Below the pieces are notes generated by a model that saw only the letters and a list, made by a program, of their open reading frames with translations, was not told the DNA's origin and did no database searches. Below, piece after piece: positions 23,059 through 31,472 of a DNA stretch of 64,000 bases. Source of the stretch: an uncultured Prevotellaceae bacterium (GTDB lineage: Bacteria > Bacteroidota > Bacteroidia > Bacteroidales > Bacteroidaceae). Numbering within the stretch: the first letter of the stretch is position 1; every line of letters begins with the position of its first letter. Location: the NCBI GenBank assembly GCA_902768785.1, contig CACXMM010000011.1, positions 62,001-126,000 on the forward strand. Reading direction: 5' to 3'. The position numbers were made by a program, and so were the translations under genes.

Positions 23059-23280
23059 GCGGCATCTATGAGTTGTTCCGAACGGCGTTAACACCTATTC
23101 CGACGGCATCTATAGGGGGTAAAGTGACGGCGGAACGACCCTTAGATGACGGCGGAAAGGGTGTAAGTAACGTCTGGGACGAATGCAAGTAACCTTTACT
23201 TGAGTTTGAAGTAACCTTTACTTGCCTCCAAAGTAACCTTTACTTTGAATGCAATCAGCCTTTACTTGCACAAAAAGACT
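23059..23280 (+). repeat. Second 22-bp-period array (ACGGC and AAGTAACCTTTACTT units)
   Basis: Units begin near 23059, 23081, 23103, 23127, 23149, 23171, 23193, 23215, 23237 and 23259; all steps are 22 nt except one of 24. The first half is marked by ACGGC, the second half by the palindrome AAGTAACCTTTACTT with 5 variable bases between copies (for example 23186-23202, 23208-23224, 23230-23246, 23252-23268). Confidence 0.75.
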
Positions 23281-23636
23281 CTTTTGTACACTTCCATACA
23301 CTCCGAGTTTTCCCGTTCTTCCAATTAGAGAACTTTTGCAATCCTTAAATTTTGACAAATTATCTTGACAATACCTCACGCAGAGTTAACGGAGTTAGCA
23401 GAGAATCTGCATGTAATTCAACATATTCCTCAGCGCTATTTCAGTGCTCTTTGCACGTCATCCGTGTTTTTTCTCTACGAATTAGACAAATTTGACGAAT
23501 TCTTTGTTGCCTACGGGGAAAGGCAAACAACGGTCACTCAAAGCGTAGCGGAGAGAAATACGAACAAAATAACTACACTCTGAAAGTTGACGCAGATAGC
23601 GTTTGGCTTCTCGTCCGCACGTTTTGATGATTTCGT

Positions 23637-23667
23637 TTGGTGGTTTGAAAAAAATATACTATTTTTG
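23637..23667 (+). promoter_or_regulatory. Promoter of the surface-protein gene
   Basis: TTTG (23637-23640), a 19-nt spacer, then TATTTTTG (23660-23667), 31 nt before the ATG at 23699. Confidence 0.65.
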
Positions 23668-23698
23668 TGGCGATTAATAACTTATAGGGAATTGTCTT

Positions 23699-26600
23699 AT
23701 GAAAACGAAACGAATTAGTATGATGATAACCATACTTTTTAGTATGGTGGCAACATGGGCTCAGAACGATGACTACATCACAGAAGTGATGCTCATCGGC
23801 GGCGACAAAAGTGAAGTCAACAGTATGATTGACTCTTACACGGATTATCATGGCCTTGCGGTTGACCACAACTTCACGGTCTTCAGGTACGACCTGAACA
23901 GCGGAGCCGGCGGCAAATACATCTACCTGCTCTGCAAGTATCGCAGCGCTGCACCCTCCTGGATGGATCCTGTTCCTGGTCCTGTCACCGACATCTATCT
24001 CAGGGTATGTGACAGCAAACCTGATCCCATCCCCCAGACACTGACCCATAACGGGCACACTTATCAGCTCGCAAGACTCGGCGGCAACGACGATTTCAAC
24101 AATCAGGGCGGCGACTTGAACTACAGTGTCGGCGGCAAATACATCTACCTCTATTACACCAAAGAAGATTTAATTCCAGGCCGTAAAATCCGCAGCATAC
24201 ACTTCGACGGCAATTCGGACGCGGCAGTGGGCAAGAACGGTACTTATGACCCCTGCGACCTTAACGAGGGCGCTGGTGGCGATTACGTTTATATGCATCT
24301 GGAACGCTTTCGCACCGATGCAGACTTTTTTGATGTGACGACCGAGGGACAACTGAAAGATGCTGTCACCCTTGACTATGCCAACATCCGCCTGGCGGCC
24401 AACATCACGCTGACAAAAGAGGTGGTCATTCAGGATGGCAGAACCATCACCATCGACCTGAACGGAAAAACGCTGAACCGTGGCTTGAGCAGCCCGACCA
24501 ACTACGGTCATGTGCTGAAGGTGCTCAGCGGGAATACGTTGACCGTCTTGGACAGCAGCGGCAACAACAGCGGCAGCATCCGGGGAGGCTACACCAACAA
24601 TGGCGGTGCCATCAACAATCTCGGCACCTTCATCCTCAATGGCGGTACCATCGAAGCCAGCAGCAGCACAAACTATGGCGCTGGCATCTGGAACCAAAGC
24701 GAAGCGACGGCCACCATCAATGGCGGTGTCATCCAGAACTGTACGACCACCAGTTCAAGCGGCAAGGGCGGTGGCATCTACAACCAGGGTACGCTCACCA
24801 TCAATGATTGCACTATCCAGAGCAACACCTGCGAGGGCCGTGGCGGCGGCATCTACAATCAGGGTACGCTCACCATCAATGGCGGCACCATCCAGAACAA
24901 CACCTGCAACACCAATGGCGGTGGCATCTACGACGACGGCGAGCTCTTCATGCAGGCTAGCCCCATTGTCAACAACAACACAAAGGGCAACGCTGCCAAC
25001 AACGTCTATCTCCCTAACGGAAAGGTGATCAACGTTTCGGGAGCGTTCACCACCGATGCCAATATCGGCATTACGCCCCAATCGGAAAATTCTGTTCTGA
25101 CTTCCTTCTATGCCAACGACAACGCCAACTCCCTTGCGAGCGACTACTTCTTTGTTGACGCTGGAAACAGATACGCAGTGCAAAGCTCCGGCGAGGTGTA
25201 TGAAGGTCTTTACTGGACCAGCGGAGCTGCAACCTGCACGTTGAATCTGAACGACGTCTTCTACATCTACGGCCCGGGGGCAATGTCCAATGCCGCAGAA
25301 GTGATACTTTGGGCTTTACACAAAGATCATATTCAAAGTGTGGTTGTTGACGATGGCGTCACCAGTATCAGAAGTCAGTGTTTCTCTGGATTCACCAATA
25401 TCACCGACATCTCGATTGGCAGAGGCGTGACGACTATCGGCAGTCAGGCGTTCTATGGATGTACAAGCCTGGAAACTTTCACCATCCCTGCTAACGTCAC
25501 CTCCATCGGGGAAGGTGCTTTCTATCAATGTGGCACCGATGTCTATTGCTACGCTAATCCCAATTATCTGACGGTTGAAGACGGTCTGGAGGGGTCCTTT
25601 AAAGATGGTAAGGCGACGCATTTCCACGTCCTCAGTTCTTTCCTCAAAGCCTACCAGGCGAAGTTCCCCAATGCCAATGTGACATGGGTGGGCGACCTCG
25701 TCCAGACAGACACCTGGACCGATGAAGGCAACTATGCCACCAGCTTCTCCAACGAGAACGGCAACACCATCACCATTATGAACGAAGCAGAACTGGCCCG
25801 TATAGCCTATATGGTCAACCAGAAGGTCAGCAATTTCAAGGGCCGTACTGTCAAGCTGAACCGCGACCTGCACATGAGCGCCCACCAATGGGTACCTATT
25901 GCTGAGCCTTTCCTCAACAACATCTTTGAAGGCACCTTCGACGGACAGGGGCATACCATCAGCGGAATTGTGGTCAATCGCAGCGGATACAACTACAACG
26001 GTCTTTTCGGCTGGTTAGGTGTATGGGACGGAGAATTTGTTGGCACAGTGAAGAACCTCAGGATGACCGACTGCGAAATCAAAGGCAGACTATATTCGGG
26101 CGCCATTGCGGGCGTTGTGCAATTTGTTACGGTGGAGAACTGCTTCATCGATGCCAGCGTCAGCGTGTCTGGCTACGATTATACCGGTGGAATCGTTGGC
26201 AAAGTCAAGGGCTCTGATAATTTCCAAAAACATTGGGCACACATCACTCACTGTCTTTTTGCGGGTAATGTCACAAACACGGAGTCCATGAAGGGTGCCG
26301 TATGTGGTGACGGTTACGATTTCTATACCACCGGCAGCTTCTTTACCAACAGTTCACTGAAAGACTTTAGCGCTGATGCCGACCACAATGTCTTAGCCAT
26401 ACCCATTTCGACAGGTACTGAGGGCATTCATTTGAACCTGGGCGCGAACGACTCGATTTCCTACAACGGTACCACCTACGTAGCCACCAACGGCAGCGCA
26501 ACGCTCACCGTCGTGTCCGACGACCATAGCGAAAGAATCACCTCGGTCAAAATCAACGGCACGCAGGTGGGCACCAACGGCGGTCCTCACACATTGAATA

Positions 26601-28783
26601 TGATTGCCGATGCGACGGCCTGTGTCGTCACCGCCACAAAGGAAAAGGTATGGACAGCCAGCGGCACCGCCGACGACCCCTACACCATCGGCAGTCTCGA
26701 TGAGTGGGAGTTCTTCGTTTGGCAGGTGAACAACGGCATGACCTTCAAAGACAAGTATATCGTGCTGACGGCCGACATCGACAACATCACCACGATGGCG
26801 GGTAGCACGTCGAAGAGCTTCCAGGGCACCTTCGACGGACAGAACCACAAGCTCACCGCCAGCTTCAACAGCTATGCAGACTGCGGCGCTCTCTTCCCCA
26901 ACATCAAGGACGCCGTCATCAAGCGCCTTCATGTCGACGGCGACATCACCGTGGGGAAATTTGGCGCTGCGCTGGTAGGCCAGGCTGACGGCAGCAACCT
27001 CATCGAGGACGTGAAAGTGACAGCCAACGTGACCATGCACCCCAGTGCAGCCTCTAACCCTTACCTAAACGATTTCCAACCGGGAGCTTCAGGTGTCGTC
27101 GGACATGTCTTATGCTCCACGCTCACCATGCGTGGCGTGGTCTTCAGCGGAAAGATCACCTGCATAACGTCTGGCCCTGTCTTTTCCGGCGGTCTCATTG
27201 GCTGGATTGATGGCAATGCCACACTGACGCTTCAGGACTGCCTCTCCTGTGGCATCTTCTACAATGGCGAATACCTCAGATCCATGCCATGGCCCTTCCA
27301 TCCCATCGCCATTCGAGACCCAAATAAAACCATCAATACCACGGTCAGCAACGTGCTCTACACCACCGAGCCCGTCAACAACGAAGGATTCGACGAATAC
27401 ATCATTATCCCTGGCATGCAGGCAACTGTGAGCAACAGCTGCCCTGAGGGCATATTTGTCACCAGCGCATACAATATGCTCACCGCCTATCAGGCAGGCA
27501 TCTTCTACAATGGTAAGTACTACCTGCTGCCTGTGATAGAACTCGCCAACAATGCCGACAACAGTCAAACGATCAATGACAATGCTAACAAGACATGCGC
27601 TGTCAAGCTCGCTGGCCGCTCACTCTACTTCGATCGCGATTGGAAAACGCTCTGTCTGCCGTTCAACATAGATGCCCAGCAGCTGGCATTCACGCCACTG
27701 GCAGGTGCCACGCTGATGGCCTTCGATGGCAGCACATCTGCTTTCGAAGAGACGAGCGGCACGCTGACACTGAATTTCTCAGATGCCACAACGGTTGAAG
27801 CCGGCCAGCCCTATCTGATGAAATGGAAGAACGGCCTGACCATCACCGATGGTACACCTGGTCTCAATGGAGCCGTAGGAGCAGGCGCCTTGAGTTACCT
27901 GACCGACGGTATCATCGACCCAGGCGACGGCACCTCTAAGAAGTGGTGCGCAAAACCCAGCAAACCGTTTGGGTCTTGGTTTGTGGAGTTCAGCACGGCA
28001 GCACCCATCAGCATTTCGAGCTACACGATGTCAACGGGCAACGACACGGAAACACACCCCGAGCGCAACCCGAAGGTGTGGACGCTGAAGGCCAAGTTGA
28101 ACGCCAGCGACGAGTGGACCACCATCGACAGCCGCAACGCGGGCAGCACACCTGCAGATGCGATGCCCACCACGAACTTTACCTCGAAGAGCTACGACGT
28201 GACCACTTCCGGCAACTATCGCTACTTCCGCTTGGACATCACCGAGAACGGTGGCAAGGATGAGAACAATGACCTCATCGTCCAGCTTAGCGAGTTCAGC
28301 ATCAATGGAAGGATGGATAACCCCATTTTCTCCAGTGTCACCATCGACAGCTCAAATCCTGTAATCGTCAGTAGCAGCGACGAGAAGGTCAGCTTCACTG
28401 GCGCTTACAAACCCGTCAACATCACCGCCACGGGTGATAACACGAAACTCTTCCTCGATACCAGCAACAACCTCTATTGGCCCAGTAACGTGATGATCAT
28501 CGGTGCCCAGCAAGCCTACTTCCAACTCAATGGCATCACGGCTGGAGAGCCCTCCAATGTATCGAGTGTCTACCGCTTTGTCATGAACCTCGGCGACGAG
28601 ACCATCACTGGCACGCTCTACAACAATGGTATAGCTACTTCGTTAATGGAAAAGGGAATAGTGAATAGTGAAGAATCTGCTACCGCAACGAGTTGGTATT
28701 CCATTGACGGACAGAAGCTCAGTGGGAAGCCTACGAAGCGAGGCGTGTATATTCAAAATGGTAAAAAGGTCGTGGTGAAATAA
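23699..28783 (+). CDS. Large mosaic surface protein (MABP-like, LRR, GLUG, F5/8C-like domains)
   Basis: A 1694-residue secreted protein. The signal peptide is MKTKRISMMITILFSMVATWAQ. Residues 20-200 hold three MABP-like units, each with a DLNxGAGGKYIYL-type strand. About 235-440 is a repetitive beta-helix (GGAINNLGTF, GGGIYNQGTLTINGGTI). About 540-620 is a BspA-like leucine-rich repeat (VTSIGEGAFYQC, VTTIGSQAFYGC). About 740-880 and 1030-1140 are GLUG-type units (FDGQGHTISGIVV, GLFGWLG). About 1415-1540 resembles an F5/8-type C domain. The C-terminus (SWYSIDGQKLSGKPTKRGVY, then a short lysine/valine tail) is the sorting-type tail common in Prevotella. It probably binds glycans or host or plant surfaces. 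A single gene with its own promoter. Confidence 0.85.
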   Translation: MKTKRISMMITILFSMVATWAQNDDYITEVMLIGGDKSEVNSMIDSYTDYHGLAVDHNFTVFRYDLNSGAGGKYIYLLCKYRSAAPSWMDPVPGPVTDIYLRVCDSKPDPIPQTLTHNGHTYQLARLGGNDDFNNQGGDLNYSVGGKYIYLYYTKEDLIPGRKIRSIHFDGNSDAAVGKNGTYDPCDLNEGAGGDYVYMHLERFRTDADFFDVTTEGQLKDAVTLDYANIRLAANITLTKEVVIQDGRTITIDLNGKTLNRGLSSPTNYGHVLKVLSGNTLTVLDSSGNNSGSIRGGYTNNGGAINNLGTFILNGGTIEASSSTNYGAGIWNQSEATATINGGVIQNCTTTSSSGKGGGIYNQGTLTINDCTIQSNTCEGRGGGIYNQGTLTINGGTIQNNTCNTNGGGIYDDGELFMQASPIVNNNTKGNAANNVYLPNGKVINVSGAFTTDANIGITPQSENSVLTSFYANDNANSLASDYFFVDAGNRYAVQSSGEVYEGLYWTSGAATCTLNLNDVFYIYGPGAMSNAAEVILWALHKDHIQSVVVDDGVTSIRSQCFSGFTNITDISIGRGVTTIGSQAFYGCTSLETFTIPANVTSIGEGAFYQCGTDVYCYANPNYLTVEDGLEGSFKDGKATHFHVLSSFLKAYQAKFPNANVTWVGDLVQTDTWTDEGNYATSFSNENGNTITIMNEAELARIAYMVNQKVSNFKGRTVKLNRDLHMSAHQWVPIAEPFLNNIFEGTFDGQGHTISGIVVNRSGYNYNGLFGWLGVWDGEFVGTVKNLRMTDCEIKGRLYSGAIAGVVQFVTVENCFIDASVSVSGYDYTGGIVGKVKGSDNFQKHWAHITHCLFAGNVTNTESMKGAVCGDGYDFYTTGSFFTNSSLKDFSADADHNVLAIPISTGTEGIHLNLGANDSISYNGTTYVATNGSATLTVVSDDHSERITSVKINGTQVGTNGGPHTLNMIADATACVVTATKEKVWTASGTADDPYTIGSLDEWEFFVWQVNNGMTFKDKYIVLTADIDNITTMAGSTSKSFQGTFDGQNHKLTASFNSYADCGALFPNIKDAVIKRLHVDGDITVGKFGAALVGQADGSNLIEDVKVTANVTMHPSAASNPYLNDFQPGASGVVGHVLCSTLTMRGVVFSGKITCITSGPVFSGGLIGWIDGNATLTLQDCLSCGIFYNGEYLRSMPWPFHPIAIRDPNKTINTTVSNVLYTTEPVNNEGFDEYIIIPGMQATVSNSCPEGIFVTSAYNMLTAYQAGIFYNGKYYLLPVIELANNADNSQTINDNANKTCAVKLAGRSLYFDRDWKTLCLPFNIDAQQLAFTPLAGATLMAFDGSTSAFEETSGTLTLNFSDATTVEAGQPYLMKWKNGLTITDGTPGLNGAVGAGALSYLTDGIIDPGDGTSKKWCAKPSKPFGSWFVEFSTAAPISISSYTMSTGNDTETHPERNPKVWTLKAKLNASDEWTTIDSRNAGSTPADAMPTTNFTSKSYDVTTSGNYRYFRLDITENGGKDENNDLIVQLSEFSINGRMDNPIFSSVTIDSSNPVIVSSSDEKVSFTGAYKPVNITATGDNTKLFLDTSNNLYWPSNVMIIGAQQAYFQLNGITAGEPSNVSSVYRFVMNLGDETITGTLYNNGIATSLMEKGIVNSEESATATSWYSIDGQKLSGKPTKRGVYIQNGKKVVVK

Positions 28784-28809
28784 TAGGGGAGCCCTTTGGG
28801 GACGTTATA

Positions 28810-30474
28810 CTACAACAAGAACATCAGCATCACCTGTACGATGATGACACGGGCAAACATTCCCAAGGGATAGACGGTGGCATAACTCACCGAGGGGGCG
28901 TCACCCTCAATGGTGTCGTTGGCATAGGCCAGTGCCATAGGGTTCGCCATGGATCCGCAGAGGATGCCGCAGATCGTACCGAAGTCGAACTTCCGTATCC
29001 GCATAGCGATATATCCCACAATCAGCACGGGAACAAGGGTAAGAATAAAACCAACGCCCACCCACATCAGGCCCTCAGGACGCACTACCGTCTCGAAGAA
29101 ATGGGCACCGCTGTCCAATCCCAAGCAGGCGAGATAGAGCGACAGTCCTAATTTGCGTAACATCAGTGAGGCACTGCGCGTGGTATAGGTGATGAGATGG
29201 AACCGAGGACCGAAGGCTCCCACAAGGATACCCACGATGATTGGTCCGCCCGCCATGCCAAGTTTCACGGGGAGGCTCATACCAGGAAGGTTCACGGGAA
29301 TCGCCCCCAAAGCCAGTCCTAAGATGATGCCGATGAAGATTGCCGCGAGGTTCGGTTCGTTCAGGCTCTGTACGCTGTTGCCAAAGAAGGCCTCCACCTC
29401 ATCCACCGCCTTGGGATCACCCACCACATGCAGGCGGTCGCCATATTGCAGGCGGAGGTCGGGAACAGCCAACAGTTTGATGTCTCCACGGGTGATACGA
29501 CTGATATTCACCCGGTAGGTATGGCGCACATGCAGACTGCCGAGTCGTTTGCCGTTCAGCATCGGACGGGTGAGCACCACCACCCTACTCTCCATCTTGT
29601 TGTCGAGAGCATTCCAGTCCACCTCGCTGCTGTTCCAGTCCTCTTCCTTGATACGCTGTCCGAACAGGATCTCCAACGCATCCACCTCATCGGGATGCGT
29701 CACCACCATCAGACGGTCGTTCATCCTCAACTGGGTAACCGACTTCGGTACGATGACTTCAGCATCGCGCCAGATACGGGAGATGATGAACTTAAAATGC
29801 GTCATGGCGGCAATTTCCGCCAGGTTCTTTCCTTCCAGGGCAGGATTCACCACATTGAAACGGGCAATGAAGGTCTCGTTCTCCGTCTGGGAGACTGATG
29901 ATTTCCGTACCTTCAAGGCTGCGGGTAGCTTTGAGAGTACGAGAAGGGCAAGGATCACGCCGATGACACCAAGGGGATAGGTCACAGCACAGCCCAAAGC
30001 CGTACTGTTATGAGGAAGTCCGAGTTGTGAGAGTGTTTGCTGGGCGGCACCCAAGGCAGGGGTGTTCGTAGTGGCCCCGCATAGGATTCCAGCCATATCG
30101 GGAAGGGCGATGCCCGTGAGGGGACAGAGGGCGACAGCCATTGCCGTTCCTATCAGGATTACGGCCAGACTCCACATATTCAGTGCAAAACCCTCATGCG
30201 CCAAGGAACCGAAGAAGCCAGGTCCTACGCTCAGTCCTAAGCAATAGACGAACAGAATGAGTCCAAAGCTCTGCGCATAGTCGAGCATCCGTGCATCCAC
30301 CGCCAAGCCGAGATGACCTGCCAGAATGCCAACGAAGAAGACGAAGGCCACGCCGAGCGACACACCCATCACCCGAATTTTACCCGCCGCCAAGCCCAAG
30401 GCGCATATCAGCGAAAGCACCACCACGGTCTGCATGGCAGAGGGTACGACAAACAAACTATTCATCCATTCCAT
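28810..30474 (-). CDS. AspT/YidE-type putative transporter with two RCK-C domains
   Basis: A 554-residue inner-membrane protein of the aspartate:alanine exchanger/YidE-YbjL family. There are two membrane halves (about residues 1-165 and 370-554), each with a repeated glycine-rich segment (MAGILCGATTNTPALGAAQ and CGILCGSMANPMALAYANDT). Between them are two TrkA-C/RCK-C domains (IARFNVVNPALEGKNLAE and ESRVVVLTRPMLNGKRLG) that usually bind a small ligand. I chose the ATG at 30474 (MEWMNSLF) because a longer frame covers the promoter box at 30483-30490. The substrate is unknown; organic or amino acids are likely. It is divergent from the pyridoxal kinase gene. Confidence 0.87.
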   Translation of the reverse strand: MEWMNSLFVVPSAMQTVVVLSLICALGLAAGKIRVMGVSLGVAFVFFVGILAGHLGLAVDARMLDYAQSFGLILFVYCLGLSVGPGFFGSLAHEGFALNMWSLAVILIGTAMAVALCPLTGIALPDMAGILCGATTNTPALGAAQQTLSQLGLPHNSTALGCAVTYPLGVIGVILALLVLSKLPAALKVRKSSVSQTENETFIARFNVVNPALEGKNLAEIAAMTHFKFIISRIWRDAEVIVPKSVTQLRMNDRLMVVTHPDEVDALEILFGQRIKEEDWNSSEVDWNALDNKMESRVVVLTRPMLNGKRLGSLHVRHTYRVNISRITRGDIKLLAVPDLRLQYGDRLHVVGDPKAVDEVEAFFGNSVQSLNEPNLAAIFIGIILGLALGAIPVNLPGMSLPVKLGMAGGPIIVGILVGAFGPRFHLITYTTRSASLMLRKLGLSLYLACLGLDSGAHFFETVVRPEGLMWVGVGFILTLVPVLIVGYIAMRIRKFDFGTICGILCGSMANPMALAYANDTIEGDAPSVSYATVYPLGMFARVIIVQVMLMFLL

Positions 30475-30482
30475 AACGCTTG

Positions 30483-30490
30483 CAAATATA
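30483..30490 (-). promoter_or_regulatory. -7 box of the AspT/YidE-type transporter
   Basis: CAAATATA reads TATATTTG on the minus strand, 9 nt before the chosen start at 30474. It supports that start. Confidence 0.5.
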
Positions 30491-30571
30491 GTAAAAACCT
30501 GTTGAACCCACAAACAAATGATACGGATTCTTTGTGGGAGTATTGAAAAATGATTACCTTTTACTTCGTTG

Positions 30572-30645
30572 AAGTTACAATGCACTCGGCATAAAAAACA
30601 AATTTTTGTTTTGTTCTGCGCTCGTTTTTTCGTAACTTTGCAGCC
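30572..30645 (+). promoter_or_regulatory. Promoter cassette before pyridoxal kinase (copy 1 of a repeated family)
   Basis: TTTG (30610-30613), a 19-nt spacer, then TAACTTTG (30633-30640). The whole 74-nt block from AAGTTACAATGCACTCGGC to GCAGCC recurs in inverted orientation at 40025-40100 with only a 2-nt length difference. More distant relatives are at 13454 and 57525. Confidence 0.75.
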
Positions 30646-30648
30646 GAT

Positions 30649-31470
30649 ATGGCGAAAAAGCAGATATTATTGATCAACGACCTTGCCGGCTATGGCAAGG
30701 TGGCCACGGCGGCGATGCTTCCCATCCTGTCGTATATGGGGCACCCTGTCTATAACCTCCCCACGGCCTTGGTATCGAACACTCTCGACTACGGGAAGTT
30801 CAATATCCTCGATACCACGGACTACATCAAAGGTGTCTTCCCTGTGTGGAAGGAGCTCGGTTTCAGTTTCGATGCCATTGCCACCGGTTTCATTGCCAGT
30901 GAGCGACAAGCCCAGATCGTGGCCGCCTACTGTCGTGAGCAGGCTGCCAACGGCACGGTGATCTTCGTCGATCCCATCATGGGTGACGAAGGGAAGCTGT
31001 ATAACGGTGTGACGGAAGTGGCCGTGCAGAGCATGCGTGAGATGATCAGTGTGGCCCATCTGATCTTCCCCAACTACACCGAGGCCTGCTATCTCACCAA
31101 CGTCCCCTATCGGAAGGAGGGTGTGAGCTGGCAGGAGGCAAAGGAACTGCTTGACAAACTGCGCCTGTTAGGTACGAAGTCAGCCCTGATCACCAGTCTG
31201 TTGGTTGACGGACAAAGTGCGGTGGTGGGCTATAACCATTTCATTGGTGAGTATTTCCTGCTACCCTACACCGAGATTCCCGTACACTTCCCAGGTACAG
31301 GTGATATGTTCTCTGCCATCCTCATCGGTCATCTGCTCAACGATGAGCCTTTGAAGCCCAGCACCCGTAAGGCCATGGATGCCCTCTACCGTCTGATTGA
31401 GGTGAATAAAGACAATGAGGACAAGAACAGGGGTATCCCCATTGAGAACTGGCTTTCCGTGGTGGAATAA
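30649..31470 (+). CDS. Pyridoxal/pyridoxamine kinase
   Basis: A 273-residue ribokinase-fold enzyme of the B6 salvage pathway that phosphorylates pyridoxal, pyridoxine or pyridoxamine with ATP. It begins QILLINDLAGYGKVATAAM, typical of pyridoxamine kinases, has FVDPIMGDEGKLYNG, FPNYTEACYLT and the intact anion-hole motif GTGDMFSA with the catalytic Asp. This contrasts with the GLGG motif of the kinase-like regulator at 20281. With pdxST in the same window, the organism seems to have both de novo and salvage routes. It is a single gene with a strong promoter and ends 2 nt from the convergent DUF4450 gene. Confidence 0.92.
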   Translation: MAKKQILLINDLAGYGKVATAAMLPILSYMGHPVYNLPTALVSNTLDYGKFNILDTTDYIKGVFPVWKELGFSFDAIATGFIASERQAQIVAAYCREQAANGTVIFVDPIMGDEGKLYNGVTEVAVQSMREMISVAHLIFPNYTEACYLTNVPYRKEGVSWQEAKELLDKLRLLGTKSALITSLLVDGQSAVVGYNHFIGEYFLLPYTEIPVHFPGTGDMFSAILIGHLLNDEPLKPSTRKAMDALYRLIEVNKDNEDKNRGIPIENWLSVVE

Positions 31471-31472
31471 GG

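Larger units (their letters stand above)
22593..23698. other. Gene-free 1.1-kb region rich in periodic and palindromic repeats
   Basis: No credible gene is present. In order it contains AT-rich spacer, a 22-bp-period array (about 22749-22860), a 47-bp-arm palindrome (22879-23024), a second 22-bp-period array (23059-23280), a short GCAGAG/ACGGAG repeat (about 23377-23402) and the promoter of the surface protein. A 72-codon frame at 23365-23583 runs through simple repeats and is probably not coding. Confidence 0.7.

Noticed and set aside
22771-23280. CRISPR array
   Set aside because: The period is 22 bp, the repeats are short palindromes, the variable parts are only 5-7 nt and there are no cas genes.
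23365-23583. 72-codon frame starting MTIPHAELTELAENL
   Set aside because: It begins inside a GCAGAG/ACGGAG simple repeat and has no ribosome site or recognisable protein; probably chance.
28784-28809. Terminator between the converging surface-protein and AspT/YidE-type genes
   Set aside because: Only a weak GGGGAGCCC-type fold is seen in 26 nt; too weak to call.
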